Of a stretch of DNA of 7,500 nucleotides, positions 1 to 6,253 are shown piece by piece. A program made the translations under genes and the position numbers. Source of the stretch: an uncultured Rhodobacter sp. (GTDB lineage Bacteria; Pseudomonadota; Alphaproteobacteria; Rhodobacterales; Rhodobacteraceae); assembly GCA_937901435.1 (NCBI GenBank), contig CALGTJ010000377.1, forward strand, positions 1-7,500. Direction: 5' to 3'. The notes beneath the pieces are model-generated. The model did not search any database and had not been told where the DNA came from. It saw nothing but the letters and a program-made list of their open reading frames with translations. Numbering within the stretch: the first letter of the stretch is position 1; every line of letters begins with the position of its first letter.

Positions 1-718
1 CTTTCTCTGCTTCGGCTTTCGAGGTGCGGCGCACTTCAACCCCGGTCGGGTTGTTGTTGCCGGTGGTGTGGAAGGCCCAGATATGCACGACGACAAGGCC
101 CACGATGATGAAGGGCACCAGATAGTGAAGGCTGAAGAAGCGGTTCAGCGTGGCATTATCCACCGCGGGTCCACCCAGCAGCCAGGTCTGGATGGGTTCG
201 CCCACAAAGGGGATCGCACCAAACAGGCCGGTGATCACGGTCGCACCCCAAAAGGACATCTGTCCCCATGGCAGAACGTAGCCCATAAAGGCGGTCGCCA
301 TCATCGCGAGATAAATCAGCATCCCGATGATCCACGTGACCTCGCGAGGGGCCTTGTAAGACCCGTAAAAGAGGCCGCGGAAGATGTGCAGATAGACCGC
401 CACAAAGAACAGCGATGCGCCGTTTGCGTGCAGATACCGCAACATGTAGCCGCCGTTCACGTTGCGCATGATGTGTTCAACCGAGGCAAACGCCTGATCG
501 ACATGCGGCGTGTAATGCATCGCCAGCACGATGCCAGTGATGATTTGCAGGGCAAGACAGAAGGTCAGCACGATGCCCCAGATCCACATCCAGTTCAGGT
601 TCTTGGGTGTGGGGATCATGATGGTGTCATAAAGAACGCCGGCGATGGGCAGGCGCGAGTGCAGCCACTTTTCGCCGCTTGTCTTTGGTTCGTAGTGGTC
701 GTGGGGAATTCCGGCCAT
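1..718 (-). CDS. petB: Cytochrome b of the cytochrome bc1 complex (partial, C-terminal part beyond window)
   Basis: This is the membrane-embedded catalytic subunit of ubiquinol:cytochrome c reductase, which oxidises ubiquinol at the Qo site and reduces quinone at the Qi site through two b-type haems. The 239 visible residues begin [11 protein letters not shown] and cover transmembrane helices A to D. The four bis-histidine haem ligands are H97 (RYLHANGAS) and H111 (YLHIFRG) in helix B, and H198 (FSLHYL) and H212 (VVHIWAF) in helix D, the same numbers as in Rhodobacter cytochrome b. The [18 protein letters not shown] block of the Qo region (residues 146-163) is intact. The PEWY motif and the remaining helices lie off the left edge, so this is a window truncation and not a broken gene. 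The ATG lies 11 bases after the petA stop. An AAGGA ribosome site overlaps that stop codon (727-731), which indicates a pet operon with close translational linkage. Identity is near certain. Confidence 0.98.
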   Translation of the reverse strand, partial: MAGIPHDHYEPKTSGEKWLHSRLPIAGVLYDTIMIPTPKNLNWMWIWGIVLTFCLALQIITGIVLAMHYTPHVDQAFASVEHIMRNVNGGYMLRYLHANGASLFFVAVYLHIFRGLFYGSYKAPREVTWIIGMLIYLAMMATAFMGYVLPWGQMSFWGATVITGLFGAIPFVGEPIQTWLLGGPAVDNATLNRFFSLHYLVPFIIVGLVVVHIWAFHTTGNNNPTGVEVRRTSKAEAEK

Positions 719-729
719 GTTGCTTATCC

Positions 730-1302
730 TTATCCCAGTACGATTGTTGTTTCGTCGTCAAACCGAGCGACAGGAACCGGCAGGTTCTCTGGTGCGGGGC
801 CTTTGCGAATGCGGCCAGCAGTATCATAGTGCGACCCGTGGCAGGGGCAGAACCATCCACCAAAGTCACCGGCATCGCCCAGCGGCACGCAGCCAAGGTG
901 GGTGCAGACACCCATCATCACCAGCCATTCACCAACGTCCTCGGACGTGTGTTGCAGCGTGCGGTTCTCATCGGCAGCCGAGGCCTCGGATGACAGGTTC
1001 GCGTTGCGGGCATTCTGGTCGGGCAACGAGGACAATGGAGTGTCCTTTGCAGCCTCGATCTCATCGGCGTTGCGGCGGCGGATGAACACCGGTTTGCCCA
1101 GCCATTTAACGGTAAGTTGCGTTCCCTCTGCCAGATCCGCAACATCGACGCGGATCGAAGACAGGGCCTGCACATCGGCGGACGGGTTCATCTGATTAAC
1201 CAGAGGCCAGACAGCGGCACCGGTGGCAACTGCGCCAGCGCCAGCTGTGGCGTAGTAGAGGAAATCCCGGCGGGTGCCGTCGTGATCTTCTGCATGTGAC
1301 AC
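730..1302 (-). CDS. petA: Ubiquinol-cytochrome c reductase Rieske iron-sulfur subunit
   Basis: This is the Rieske [2Fe-2S] protein of the bc1 complex, which takes the first electron from ubiquinol and passes it to cytochrome c1 on the periplasmic side. At 190 residues it has the usual alphaproteobacterial length. The N-terminus has a twin-arginine motif (RRDFLYY, residues 11-17) followed by a hydrophobic anchor to about residue 37, so it is exported folded by Tat and stays anchored. The cluster-binding loops are CTHLGC (133-138) and CPCHGSHYD (152-160). The ligands should be C133, H135, C152 and H155, with a C138-C154 disulfide. S157 and Y159, which tune the redox potential in this family, are present. 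The start is GTG with a GGAG ribosome site eight bases upstream (1311-1314); an ATG at 1316-1314 is in a different frame. It is the first gene of the pet operon, directly before petB. Confidence 0.98.
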   Translation of the reverse strand: MSHAEDHDGTRRDFLYYATAGAGAVATGAAVWPLVNQMNPSADVQALSSIRVDVADLAEGTQLTVKWLGKPVFIRRRNADEIEAAKDTPLSSLPDQNARNANLSSEASAADENRTLQHTSEDVGEWLVMMGVCTHLGCVPLGDAGDFGGWFCPCHGSHYDTAGRIRKGPAPENLPVPVARFDDETTIVLG

Positions 1303-1350
1303 GAGCGTTTCTCCATCTCAAAGCCGCCAAGGCGACCAAATTCTTTATAG

Positions 1351-1370
1351 GGCACGGGAATCTCCGTGCC
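1351..1370. repeat. Inverted repeat (hairpin) in the pet operon leader
   Basis: GGCACGG and CCGTGCC form a perfect 7-bp stem around a 6-base loop. If the candidate promoter at 1384-1412 is right, the hairpin lies within the first roughly 30 bases of the petA mRNA. Neither side has a run of T long enough to make it a convincing terminator. It may stabilise the 5' end of the mRNA or bind a regulator. The function is not known. Confidence 0.45.
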
Positions 1371-1383
1371 TTTGACTTGGGAC

Positions 1384-1412
1384 TAGATAGAAGGCGTTAT
1401 GACCCTCGTCCA
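1384..1412 (-). promoter_or_regulatory. Candidate sigma70-type promoter of the pet operon
   Basis: Reading on the minus strand, TGGACG (1412-1407) is followed after exactly 17 bases by TATCTA (1389-1384). These match the -35 and -10 consensus reasonably, and the predicted start is near 1377, giving petA a leader of about 75 bases. The rest of the 295-base gap between petA and the next gene (1303-1597) shows no convincing ORF. An open frame at 1296-1568 on plus has no family resemblance and covers the promoter, so I take it as chance. I found no clear plus-strand promoter for the downstream membrane protein. Confidence 0.4.
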
Positions 1413-1597
1413 GACGACATTCCGGCGCAGGTGGCGCGCAGCCGAGGCGCATTGTCGCGGGGGCTCGGGCTTGGGGTGGAAATTGCTGTAAAAATGTGGC
1501 GGCTCTCCTCTTATTTCCGGGGGTTTCTGAAAATTGATTTGAAATTACGTCCTCAAGGCGTCACCTAGGGCAGGTAATGCTCTTGGAGACCACTTAG

Positions 1598-2266
1598 ATG
1601 TCGCTGATCAACCTTAAAAAAGCGTGTGTAGCCGCTGCTTTAGTATCAATGTCACAGGTCGCGCCTGCCGCAGCAGAAACAGAGCTTAGCTTTTACTCCG
1701 GGTTCCAGACCGCCCCGCACAGCCGGGTCGAGGGCAATGACCCCGGCGGAGTCGGCCCGTTCAGCTTTCTGTCCAAATGGGAAGGCAAGCCGTTCGAAAT
1801 GCCACCCTACTATGGCTTCCGCGCGACATACTGGACCAGCAGCAAACTGGGATTTGGGATCGAGTTCAACCATGCCAAGGTCTATGCGGATGACGCGACC
1901 CGGACCGCGAATGGGTTTACCCGGTTGGAATTCACGGATGGTTTGAACATTGTGACCGCGAATGTGTGGCGTCGCTGGCAGAACGATGCAAGCAAGTGGA
2001 CGCCCTACGTCGGTGCCGGTGCCGGTTTTGCGATCCCGCATGTGGATGTGCAGACTGCAGGCGGCAAAACCTTTGGCTATCAGATCACGGGACCCGCTGT
2101 GCAGTGGGTCGGCGGTATCAAATATGATATCAACGAGCGTTGGGGCGTCTTTGGTGAGTACAAAGGCACCTATTCGATCAACAAAGCCGATCTGGACAAT
2201 GGTGGTACGCTTGAAACCGACGTTTTGACCAACGCGATCAACGTGGGCGTTTCCTTTAGCTTCTAA
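1598..2266 (+). CDS. Secreted outer-membrane beta-barrel protein, LpxQ-like (possible lipid A oxidase)
   Basis: The 222-residue product has a Sec signal peptide (KK at 7-8, hydrophobic to about 22, likely cleavage after APAAA at residue 26). The mature part is full of alternating, aromatic-rich strands, for example YYGFRATYW (71-79), LGFGIEFNHAKVYAD (84-98), TPYVGAGAGFAIPHV (135-149) and RWGVFGEYKGTYS (181-193). It ends in VGVSFSF with the terminal phenylalanine that the BAM machinery recognises. From memory, this overall pattern (TELSFYSGFQTAPHS near the mature start, FEMPPYYG, and the KADLDNGGTLETD block) resembles proteins named lipid A oxidase after rhizobial LpxQ. LpxQ oxidises the proximal glucosamine of lipid A to 2-aminogluconate in the outer membrane. 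I cannot verify catalytic residues, so the enzyme function is tentative while outer-membrane location is well supported. A GGAGA ribosome site (1585-1589) sits eight bases before the ATG. It appears monocistronic. Confidence 0.8.
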   Translation: MSLINLKKACVAAALVSMSQVAPAAAETELSFYSGFQTAPHSRVEGNDPGGVGPFSFLSKWEGKPFEMPPYYGFRATYWTSSKLGFGIEFNHAKVYADDATRTANGFTRLEFTDGLNIVTANVWRRWQNDASKWTPYVGAGAGFAIPHVDVQTAGGKTFGYQITGPAVQWVGGIKYDINERWGVFGEYKGTYSINKADLDNGGTLETDVLTNAINVGVSFSF

Positions 2267-2287
2267 ATATCGCCGGGGTTTGAATAC

Positions 2288-2318
2288 AAAAACGGCGCGG
2301 GAGTCCTGCGCCGTTTTT
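2288..2318. terminator. Bidirectional rho-independent terminator
   Basis: AAAAACGGCGC (2288-2298) pairs perfectly with GCGCCGTTTTT (2308-2318), and three more inner pairs are possible (one G-T). The T run at 2314-2318 terminates plus-strand transcription from the outer-membrane protein gene, 21 bases after its stop. The A run at 2288-2292 reads as T on minus and terminates the convergent GST gene, whose stop is 11 bases away. It is the clearest terminator in the window. Confidence 0.93.
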
Positions 2319-2329
2319 GCGTTATTTCG

Positions 2330-2938
2330 TCAAACTTTGGGTGCAGTTGCAATCATGCTGTCGCGTTTGGCAAACTCTTCGTACCACGCCGCCAACCCGT
2401 CACGCCCCTGACGCCAATTGCGTGCCTCAAGCCGGATATCCAGATATCCAAGGGCACAGGCGACGGCGATATGGGCCATGTCCATATGACCTGCCAAATG
2501 CCCCATCCAGCGGTTGTTGATCACGTCCAGCGAGCGGGCAACCTTTTCCCATTGGGCGTCGACCCATGGCTGGAACTGCTTGTCCTCGGGCCGTACGCGG
2601 CCTTCGTAGATCATCAGAACGGCGGCCTCCATGATGCCATCGGCGGTGGCCTCCAGGGTCAGAACCTCCCATAGGCGGGTCTCTGGATACATCCCGGCCT
2701 TGCCGCGCGTGTCCAGATAGCGGCAAATCACCCGGCTGTCATAAATCGCAGGCCCATCGTCGCGCACCAGTGTCGGGATCTTGCCCAGCGGGTTATGGGC
2801 GGTGGGCATATTTTCCGGCGCAAGCGCGGTGCCGACGGCATATAGGATTTCCACATCGTCTTTTTGACCGCTTTCGTGCATCAAGACCTGCACTTTGCGG
2901 CAAAAAGGAGAGAACGGATTGTCGTGTAGCTGCAACAT
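2330..2938 (-). CDS. Glutathione S-transferase family protein, YibF-like
   Basis: The 202-residue cytoplasmic protein has an N-terminal thioredoxin-fold domain (about 1-76) and an all-helical C-terminal domain. Visible GST landmarks are SPFCRKV (10-16) at the active-site position, NPLGKIPTLV with the cis-proline at P55, and the glutathione gamma-glutamyl-binding turn at D67-S68. The C-terminal half follows E. coli YibF closely in pattern (LEATADGIMEA, SLDVI, IAVACALGYLDIR), so it is placed in that GST subgroup. Its physiological substrate is unknown. I chose the ATG at 2938 because AAAGG (2948-2952) lies nine bases upstream and MLQLHDNPFSPF is a typical GST start. A longer frame would need a TTG start at 2983. 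It is 65 bases downstream of the paiB-like gene on the same strand, so the two may be cotranscribed. Confidence 0.9.
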   Translation of the reverse strand: MLQLHDNPFSPFCRKVQVLMHESGQKDDVEILYAVGTALAPENMPTAHNPLGKIPTLVRDDGPAIYDSRVICRYLDTRGKAGMYPETRLWEVLTLEATADGIMEAAVLMIYEGRVRPEDKQFQPWVDAQWEKVARSLDVINNRWMGHLAGHMDMAHIAVACALGYLDIRLEARNWRQGRDGLAAWYEEFAKRDSMIATAPKV

Positions 2939-3003
2939 CTGGCGTGACCTTTGTGATTTCAAAGCAAAGTCTATGGGGTGCAAGCGGCGCTGTCCATCGC
3001 GCC

Positions 3004-3621
3004 TTAGGGCAGATCGCGCATAAGCCGCGCTAGTTCTGGCAGATCATACCCGATCCCATGCGCGGCCACACCGTCCGCCGCGCTTATCCGGACCGTGTCG
3101 TCCTTGTTTTGGCCCAGCTTCCACGTCCCGTTGATCGAGGCCACCTGCATCCGACAAGGCACAATCATCCGCATCATCCGTTCCATCACGCCATCGCTCA
3201 TCTTACTGGTCAGCCACGCGGGCTTTGGCAGTAAATGCGCCTCGAAGTGAGCAGAAAGCCGGTCGAGCATGGCGTGCAGATCGCCTTGCGGAGATTGTTC
3301 AAGAGTACCGCGCAGATGGACGGCCACATAGTTCCACGTCGGCACCTGATCCGCGATCCCATACCAATCGGGCGAGATATAGCTGTCGGGACCTTGCGCC
3401 GCGATCACGGCCTTTTGCGGGCTGCCAAGCGCGCGCAGGATCGGGTTGGACCGCACCAGATGCAATTCCACCTCGCGGCCATCCTCGGACAGGATAAAGG
3501 GCACATGTGACACCAGTGGACCATCCTCGCCATTGATCGACAGGGTGCCAAAACCGCGCTGGCGGGCAAAGGCGATGTTACGGACTTCGGGGGTTTGGCG
3601 GTAAACGGGGTTTGGGTGCAT
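3004..3621 (-). CDS. FMN-binding negative transcriptional regulator family protein, PaiB-like
   Basis: The 205-residue protein matches the PaiB/FMN_bind_2 family (split-barrel flavin-binding fold). Family hallmarks visible are GPLVSHVPF (34-42), ELHLVRSNP (52-60), GPDSYISPDWY (77-87), VPTWNYVAVHLRG (93-105) and a C-terminal INGTWKLGQNK (163-173). Bacillus subtilis PaiB is linked to repression of sporulation and degradative-enzyme genes, but most proteobacterial members are uncharacterised and have no obvious DNA-binding domain. Regulator is therefore an inherited label, and a flavin-dependent enzyme is equally possible. The ATG at 3621 has only a weak ribosome site upstream (GAAAG). The gene is divergent from the FMN riboswitch and ribH2, with a 68-base gap. 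That places a flavin-binding protein beside a flavin-biosynthesis gene, which may be coincidence. Confidence 0.92.
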   Translation of the reverse strand: MHPNPVYRQTPEVRNIAFARQRGFGTLSINGEDGPLVSHVPFILSEDGREVELHLVRSNPILRALGSPQKAVIAAQGPDSYISPDWYGIADQVPTWNYVAVHLRGTLEQSPQGDLHAMLDRLSAHFEAHLLPKPAWLTSKMSDGVMERMMRMIVPCRMQVASINGTWKLGQNKDDTVRISAADGVAAHGIGYDLPELARLMRDLP

Positions 3622-3654
3622 GAGTGGCGACTTTCAAAAAGTGACGCCCACCCA

Positions 3655-3683
3655 TTGCAAAACCCGCCCCGCAGTGCAAATTA
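3655..3683 (+). promoter_or_regulatory. Candidate promoter for the FMN riboswitch-ribH2 transcript
   Basis: TTGCAA (3655-3660) and AAATTA (3678-3683) are separated by 17 bases. The predicted start, near 3690, coincides with the first base of the riboswitch P1 stem. The -10 element is a poor match, so the support is mainly positional. Confidence 0.35.
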
Positions 3684-3689
3684 AACATT

Positions 3690-3837
3690 GTTCTCAGGGC
3701 GGGGCGAAATTCCCCACCGGCGGTAAGCGGATCTATCCGTAAGCCCGCGAGCGACTTTTGGTTCTTATTGGGTCAAAAGGGTCAGCAGATCTGGTGTGAC
3801 TCCAGAGCCGACGGTCATAGTCCGGATGAAAGAGAAC
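3690..3837 (+). promoter_or_regulatory. FMN riboswitch (RFN element)
   Basis: All conserved RFN blocks appear in order: GGGCGGGGCGAAATTCCCC (3697-3715), ACCGGCGGTAAG, AAGCCCGCGAGCG (3741-3753), GGTCAGCAGATCTGGTG (3779-3795), CTCCAGAGCCGACGG and AGTCCGGATGAAAGA. The closing P1 stem is GTTCTC (3690-3695) with GAGAAC (3832-3837), a perfect 6-bp pairing. Two variable arms are present: a short extra hairpin CGGA-TCTA-TCCG (3728-3739) and a loop at 3754-3778. The element senses flavin mononucleotide and normally lowers expression of riboflavin synthesis or transport genes when FMN is abundant. It lies 81 bases upstream of ribH2. Confidence 0.96.
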
Positions 3838-3846
3838 GTACGTAAT

Positions 3847-3910
3847 CCGCGCCTTTCGGGCGGGCTTTGCGTCCGTGAAGCCTTGGGTGACGTGTTGTTG
3901 CGAAAGGAGA
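3847..3910 (+). promoter_or_regulatory. Likely riboswitch expression platform sequestering the ribH2 ribosome site
   Basis: CCTTTCG at 3852-3858 is a perfect reverse complement of CGAAAGG at 3901-3907, which contains the core of the ribH2 Shine-Dalgarno sequence (GAAAGGAG). Pairing would hide the ribosome site. A competing local hairpin (3847-3850 plus 3852-3853 with 3858-3863, loop TTTC) uses the same bases and would expose it. No hairpin followed by a clear T run is present, which favours control of translation over termination. The pairings are read by eye. Confidence 0.5.
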
Positions 3911-3918
3911 TCACGACT

Positions 3919-4353
3919 ATGACACACACCCGTTACGCCTTTATCAAAGCCAATTGGCATTCTGATATCGTGGATCAGGCCCTTGCGGGCTTTGCCGAGC
4001 TTATCCCAATGTCGCAAATCGACGTCTATGACGTCCCCGGCGCGTTCGAGATGCCCTTGCTGGCGCGCGACCTTGCCAATTCCGGCCGCTATGGTGCCGT
4101 CGCCGCCGCCGCCTTTGTGGTGGATGGGGGGATCTATCGCCATGATTTTGTCGCCCAAGCCGTCGTTGATGGCTTGATGCGCGCAGGCATGGACAGTGGG
4201 GTGCCGGTGCTGTCGGTATCGCTGACCCCGCATCACTATCAGGAAACAGAGCATCACAACGCCATCTACCGCGCGCATTTCGTCGAAAAAGGCCGCGAGG
4301 CGGCAAAAGCGGCGCTGATGATCGGACGCACGCGAGCGGCGCTGGCGGCTTAG
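3919..4353 (+). CDS. ribH2: 6,7-dimethyl-8-ribityllumazine synthase, type II (RibH2)
   Basis: This enzyme condenses 5-amino-6-ribitylamino-uracil with 3,4-dihydroxy-2-butanone 4-phosphate to make 6,7-dimethyl-8-ribityllumazine, the penultimate step of riboflavin synthesis. The 144-residue product has the type II features known from Brucella and Mesorhizobium RibH2: a tryptophan (W13 in KANWHSDIVD) at the substrate-stacking position, DVPGAFEMP (38-46), the catalytic-histidine motif GGIYRHDFVA (70-79, H75), and LTPHHYQETEHH (102-113). Type II enzymes are typically decamers. The ATG at 3919 is chosen because GAAAGGAG (3902-3909) is well spaced before it. The frame stays open upstream to 3796, but that lies inside the riboswitch. 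The FMN riboswitch upstream implies repression by excess FMN. No other rib gene lies beside it. Its stop overlaps the stop of the convergent GST gene by four bases, and no terminator separates them. Confidence 0.96.
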   Translation: MTHTRYAFIKANWHSDIVDQALAGFAELIPMSQIDVYDVPGAFEMPLLARDLANSGRYGAVAAAAFVVDGGIYRHDFVAQAVVDGLMRAGMDSGVPVLSVSLTPHHYQETEHHNAIYRAHFVEKGREAAKAALMIGRTRAALAA

Positions 4354-4985
4354 GTCTCTGGGAAGAGGGTAACCTCGTCGCTCTCTTCCCATTTCCTGTA
4401 CTTGGACATCACTGCTTGAAACCGCTCAGAGGCTTTGAAGGTCTCAAGCCAGCAGATCAGGTTGGGCCATGGCTGTGCGTGGAACCACGCGAGATCCACA
4501 TGGGCGAATTGCCGGACAAAAGGCAGAATTGCGTAGTCCGCCAGCCTTGGCGCATTGCCATATAGCCAGTTTTGCCCGTCCAGCATGTCATTGAGGCTAT
4601 GCAGAAACACCGCACCGTTTTCACGTTCTTCTCTGGCGTCCACATCGTCAAAACGATTGGCGTATTTGTAACGATCCAAGGCGGACTTGAAGGGGCCGTC
4701 TGTCGTTGTGATTAGGGTCTCTGCGTCATCGGGTTGGTTCAACCAGCCCTCGGGATCGTTCTGTTTCAACGCCCAAAGCATCACGTCAAGGCTTTCATCG
4801 ATCACATGTCCGCCGTCCAAGACAACGGGCACCGTGCCCTTGGGCGAGGCCTGCAAGAACAAGGGGTGCTTGTCGCGCAGCACGATCTCTCGCAGCTCAC
4901 ATTCCACGCCTGCCACGGCAATCGCCAGACGCGCGCGCATGGCATAGGGACAGCGGCGGAAGGAATAGAGGATGAGCCGCGTCAT
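4350..4985 (-). CDS. Glutathione S-transferase family protein with CPYA active-site motif
   Basis: The 211-residue protein has an N-terminal thioredoxin-like domain with RRCPYAMRARLA (10-21). C12 is at the position of the catalytic cysteine of omega-like or glutaredoxin-2-like GSTs, which favour thiol transfer over conjugation. The cis-proline is P53 (GTVPVV) and the glutathione-binding turn is E64-S65 (IDESLDVMLWA). A helical domain follows, with RLADYAILPFVRQFAHVD (146-163) carrying the conserved N-capping/buried aspartate region. The substrate is unknown. Its ATG shares bases with the mtaB stop (ATGA at 4985-4982) and has no good ribosome site of its own, so translation is probably coupled to mtaB. 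It is the last gene of the dapF-mtaB-GST operon. It differs clearly from the YibF-like GST at 2330-2938. Confidence 0.92.
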   Translation of the reverse strand: MTRLILYSFRRCPYAMRARLAIAVAGVECELREIVLRDKHPLFLQASPKGTVPVVLDGGHVIDESLDVMLWALKQNDPEGWLNQPDDAETLITTTDGPFKSALDRYKYANRFDDVDAREERENGAVFLHSLNDMLDGQNWLYGNAPRLADYAILPFVRQFAHVDLAWFHAQPWPNLICWLETFKASERFQAVMSKYRKWEESDEVTLFPET

Positions 4986-6253
4986 GCGGTCAACTGCGTG
5001 CCAGTCGTTCCAGTGATCCTAGCCCGCACGATCTGCCCTTCGGGTTGATCGCTGATAAAGATCACCTCGGCAAATTGACTGGTGCGCCCCATCCTTGGGT
5101 TCTCCATCAGAACGTTATGGGTCTTGCCCAGTTGTGCGGTCAGATGCTTGTTTACGGCACTTTCGCCCGCCGCCCGTAACAAAGCCGCGCGCGCCTTGAT
5201 CGCCTTGCCATTCACTTGCGGCATCCGTGCAGCGGGCGTGCCCTCTCGTGGGGAATAAGGAAAGACATGCAGCCACGTCAGATCGCAGTCCTCGACCAGC
5301 CGCAGCGAGTTTTCGAACATCGCCTCGGTCTCTGTCGGAAAGCCTGCGATGATATCCGCACCAAAGGTCATATCAGGGCGCAGACGCCGCGCCTCTTGGC
5401 AGAACGCAATCGCGTCGTCGCGCAGATGGCGGCGTTTCATGCGCTTGAGGATCATGTCATCACCTGCCTGCAAGGACAGATGCAGATGCGGCATCAGGCG
5501 CGGTTCTGTGGCGATGGCCAGCATCAGGTTCTCGTCCGCCTCGATCGAATCAATCGAGCTGATCCGCAGTCGCGCCAGATCCGGCACCAGCCGCAGGATG
5601 CGCATCACCAGATCGCCAAGACGCGGCGCGCTGGGCAGATCAGCCCCCCAAGAGGTCAGATCAACACCCGTCAGCACGACCTCTTGAAACCCGCGGCCCA
5701 CAAGCCTCTTTATCTGATCAACCACAACCCCGGCGGGGACCGACCGGGAATTGCCCCGCCCATAAGGAATAATACAGAAGGTACAGCGGTGGTCACAGCC
5801 GTTCTGGATCTGCACATAGGCGCGGCTGCGGGTGCCAAAGCCGTCGATCAGATGATGCGCGGTTTCCGTGACTGACATGATGTCATCGACCTGCACCGGC
5901 TCTGTCCGCCCGATAAAGCCGGGGGCCATGCGGGCCCATGTGTCAGGCGACATCTTTTCGGTGTTGCCAATGACCTGGTCGACTTCTTCCATGGCGGCAA
6001 ATGTCGCGGGTTCGGTCTGCGCGGCACATCCCGTGACGATCAGACGCGCGTTTGGATTGTCGCGCCGCAGCTTGCGGATCTCTTGGCGGGCCTTGCGCAC
6101 GGCCTCGGCGGTCACGGCGCAGGTGTTCACGATCACCGTATCCTCGACGCCATTTGCGGCCGCCAGAGTCTTCATCGCCTCGGTTTCGTAGGCGTTCAGG
6201 CGACAGCCAAGGGTTGCAAAGATTGGCGCGCGTCGGTCCATCTCAGAGCCCAT
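4982..6253 (-). CDS. mtaB: tRNA (N6-L-threonylcarbamoyladenosine(37)-C2)-methylthiotransferase MtaB
   Basis: This is a radical-SAM enzyme that adds a methylthio group to t6A37 of ANN-decoding tRNAs, including tRNA-Lys(UUU), giving ms2t6A. The 423-residue protein has the three MTTase parts in order. The first is an N-terminal UPF0004 domain with cluster cysteines C17 (LGCRLNAYE), C45 (VNTCAVT) and C76 (VTGCAAQ). The second is the radical-SAM core with C153, C157 and C160 ([15 protein letters not shown]). The third is a C-terminal TRAM-like segment (about 365-423). LGCRLNAYE and the NTCAVT form point to the MtaB group rather than MiaB or RimO. The ATG at 6253 overlaps the dapF stop by 11 bases. 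An in-frame ATG at 6241, one base after that stop, is an equally plausible start (M5). Neither has a clear ribosome site, so coupling to dapF is likely. Confidence 0.95.
   Translation of the reverse strand: MGSEMDRRAPIFATLGCRLNAYETEAMKTLAAANGVEDTVIVNTCAVTAEAVRKARQEIRKLRRDNPNARLIVTGCAAQTEPATFAAMEEVDQVIGNTEKMSPDTWARMAPGFIGRTEPVQVDDIMSVTETAHHLIDGFGTRSRAYVQIQNGCDHRCTFCIIPYGRGNSRSVPAGVVVDQIKRLVGRGFQEVVLTGVDLTSWGADLPSAPRLGDLVMRILRLVPDLARLRISSIDSIEADENLMLAIATEPRLMPHLHLSLQAGDDMILKRMKRRHLRDDAIAFCQEARRLRPDMTFGADIIAGFPTETEAMFENSLRLVEDCDLTWLHVFPYSPREGTPAARMPQVNGKAIKARAALLRAAGESAVNKHLTAQLGKTHNVLMENPRMGRTSQFAEVIFISDQPEGQIVRARITGTTGTQLTA

Noticed and set aside
68..829. Long plus-strand open frame of 253 codons
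   Set aside because: It lies antisense to petB and part of petA, which are certain. Its product is rich in H, D, R and Q, as is typical of antisense frames in GC-rich genes, and shows no family.
1531..1548. Direct repeat GAAAATT/GAAATT upstream of the outer-membrane protein as a regulator box or promoter
   Set aside because: It is AT-rich but matches no known box well, and no -10 element lies at proper spacing.
1296..1568. Plus-strand open frame in the petA/outer-membrane-protein gap
   Set aside because: It starts inside petA, covers the likely pet promoter, and has no recognisable domain or convincing ribosome site.
3655..3679. Spaced inverted repeat TTGCA-15-TGCAA in the paiB/ribH2 gap, as an operator
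   Set aside because: The arms are only 5 bp and overlap the proposed promoter elements; this can easily arise by chance.
3733..4392. Minus-strand open frame of 219 codons over ribH2 and the riboswitch
   Set aside because: It is antisense to a well-identified ribH2 and to conserved riboswitch bases, and its sequence resembles no protein family.
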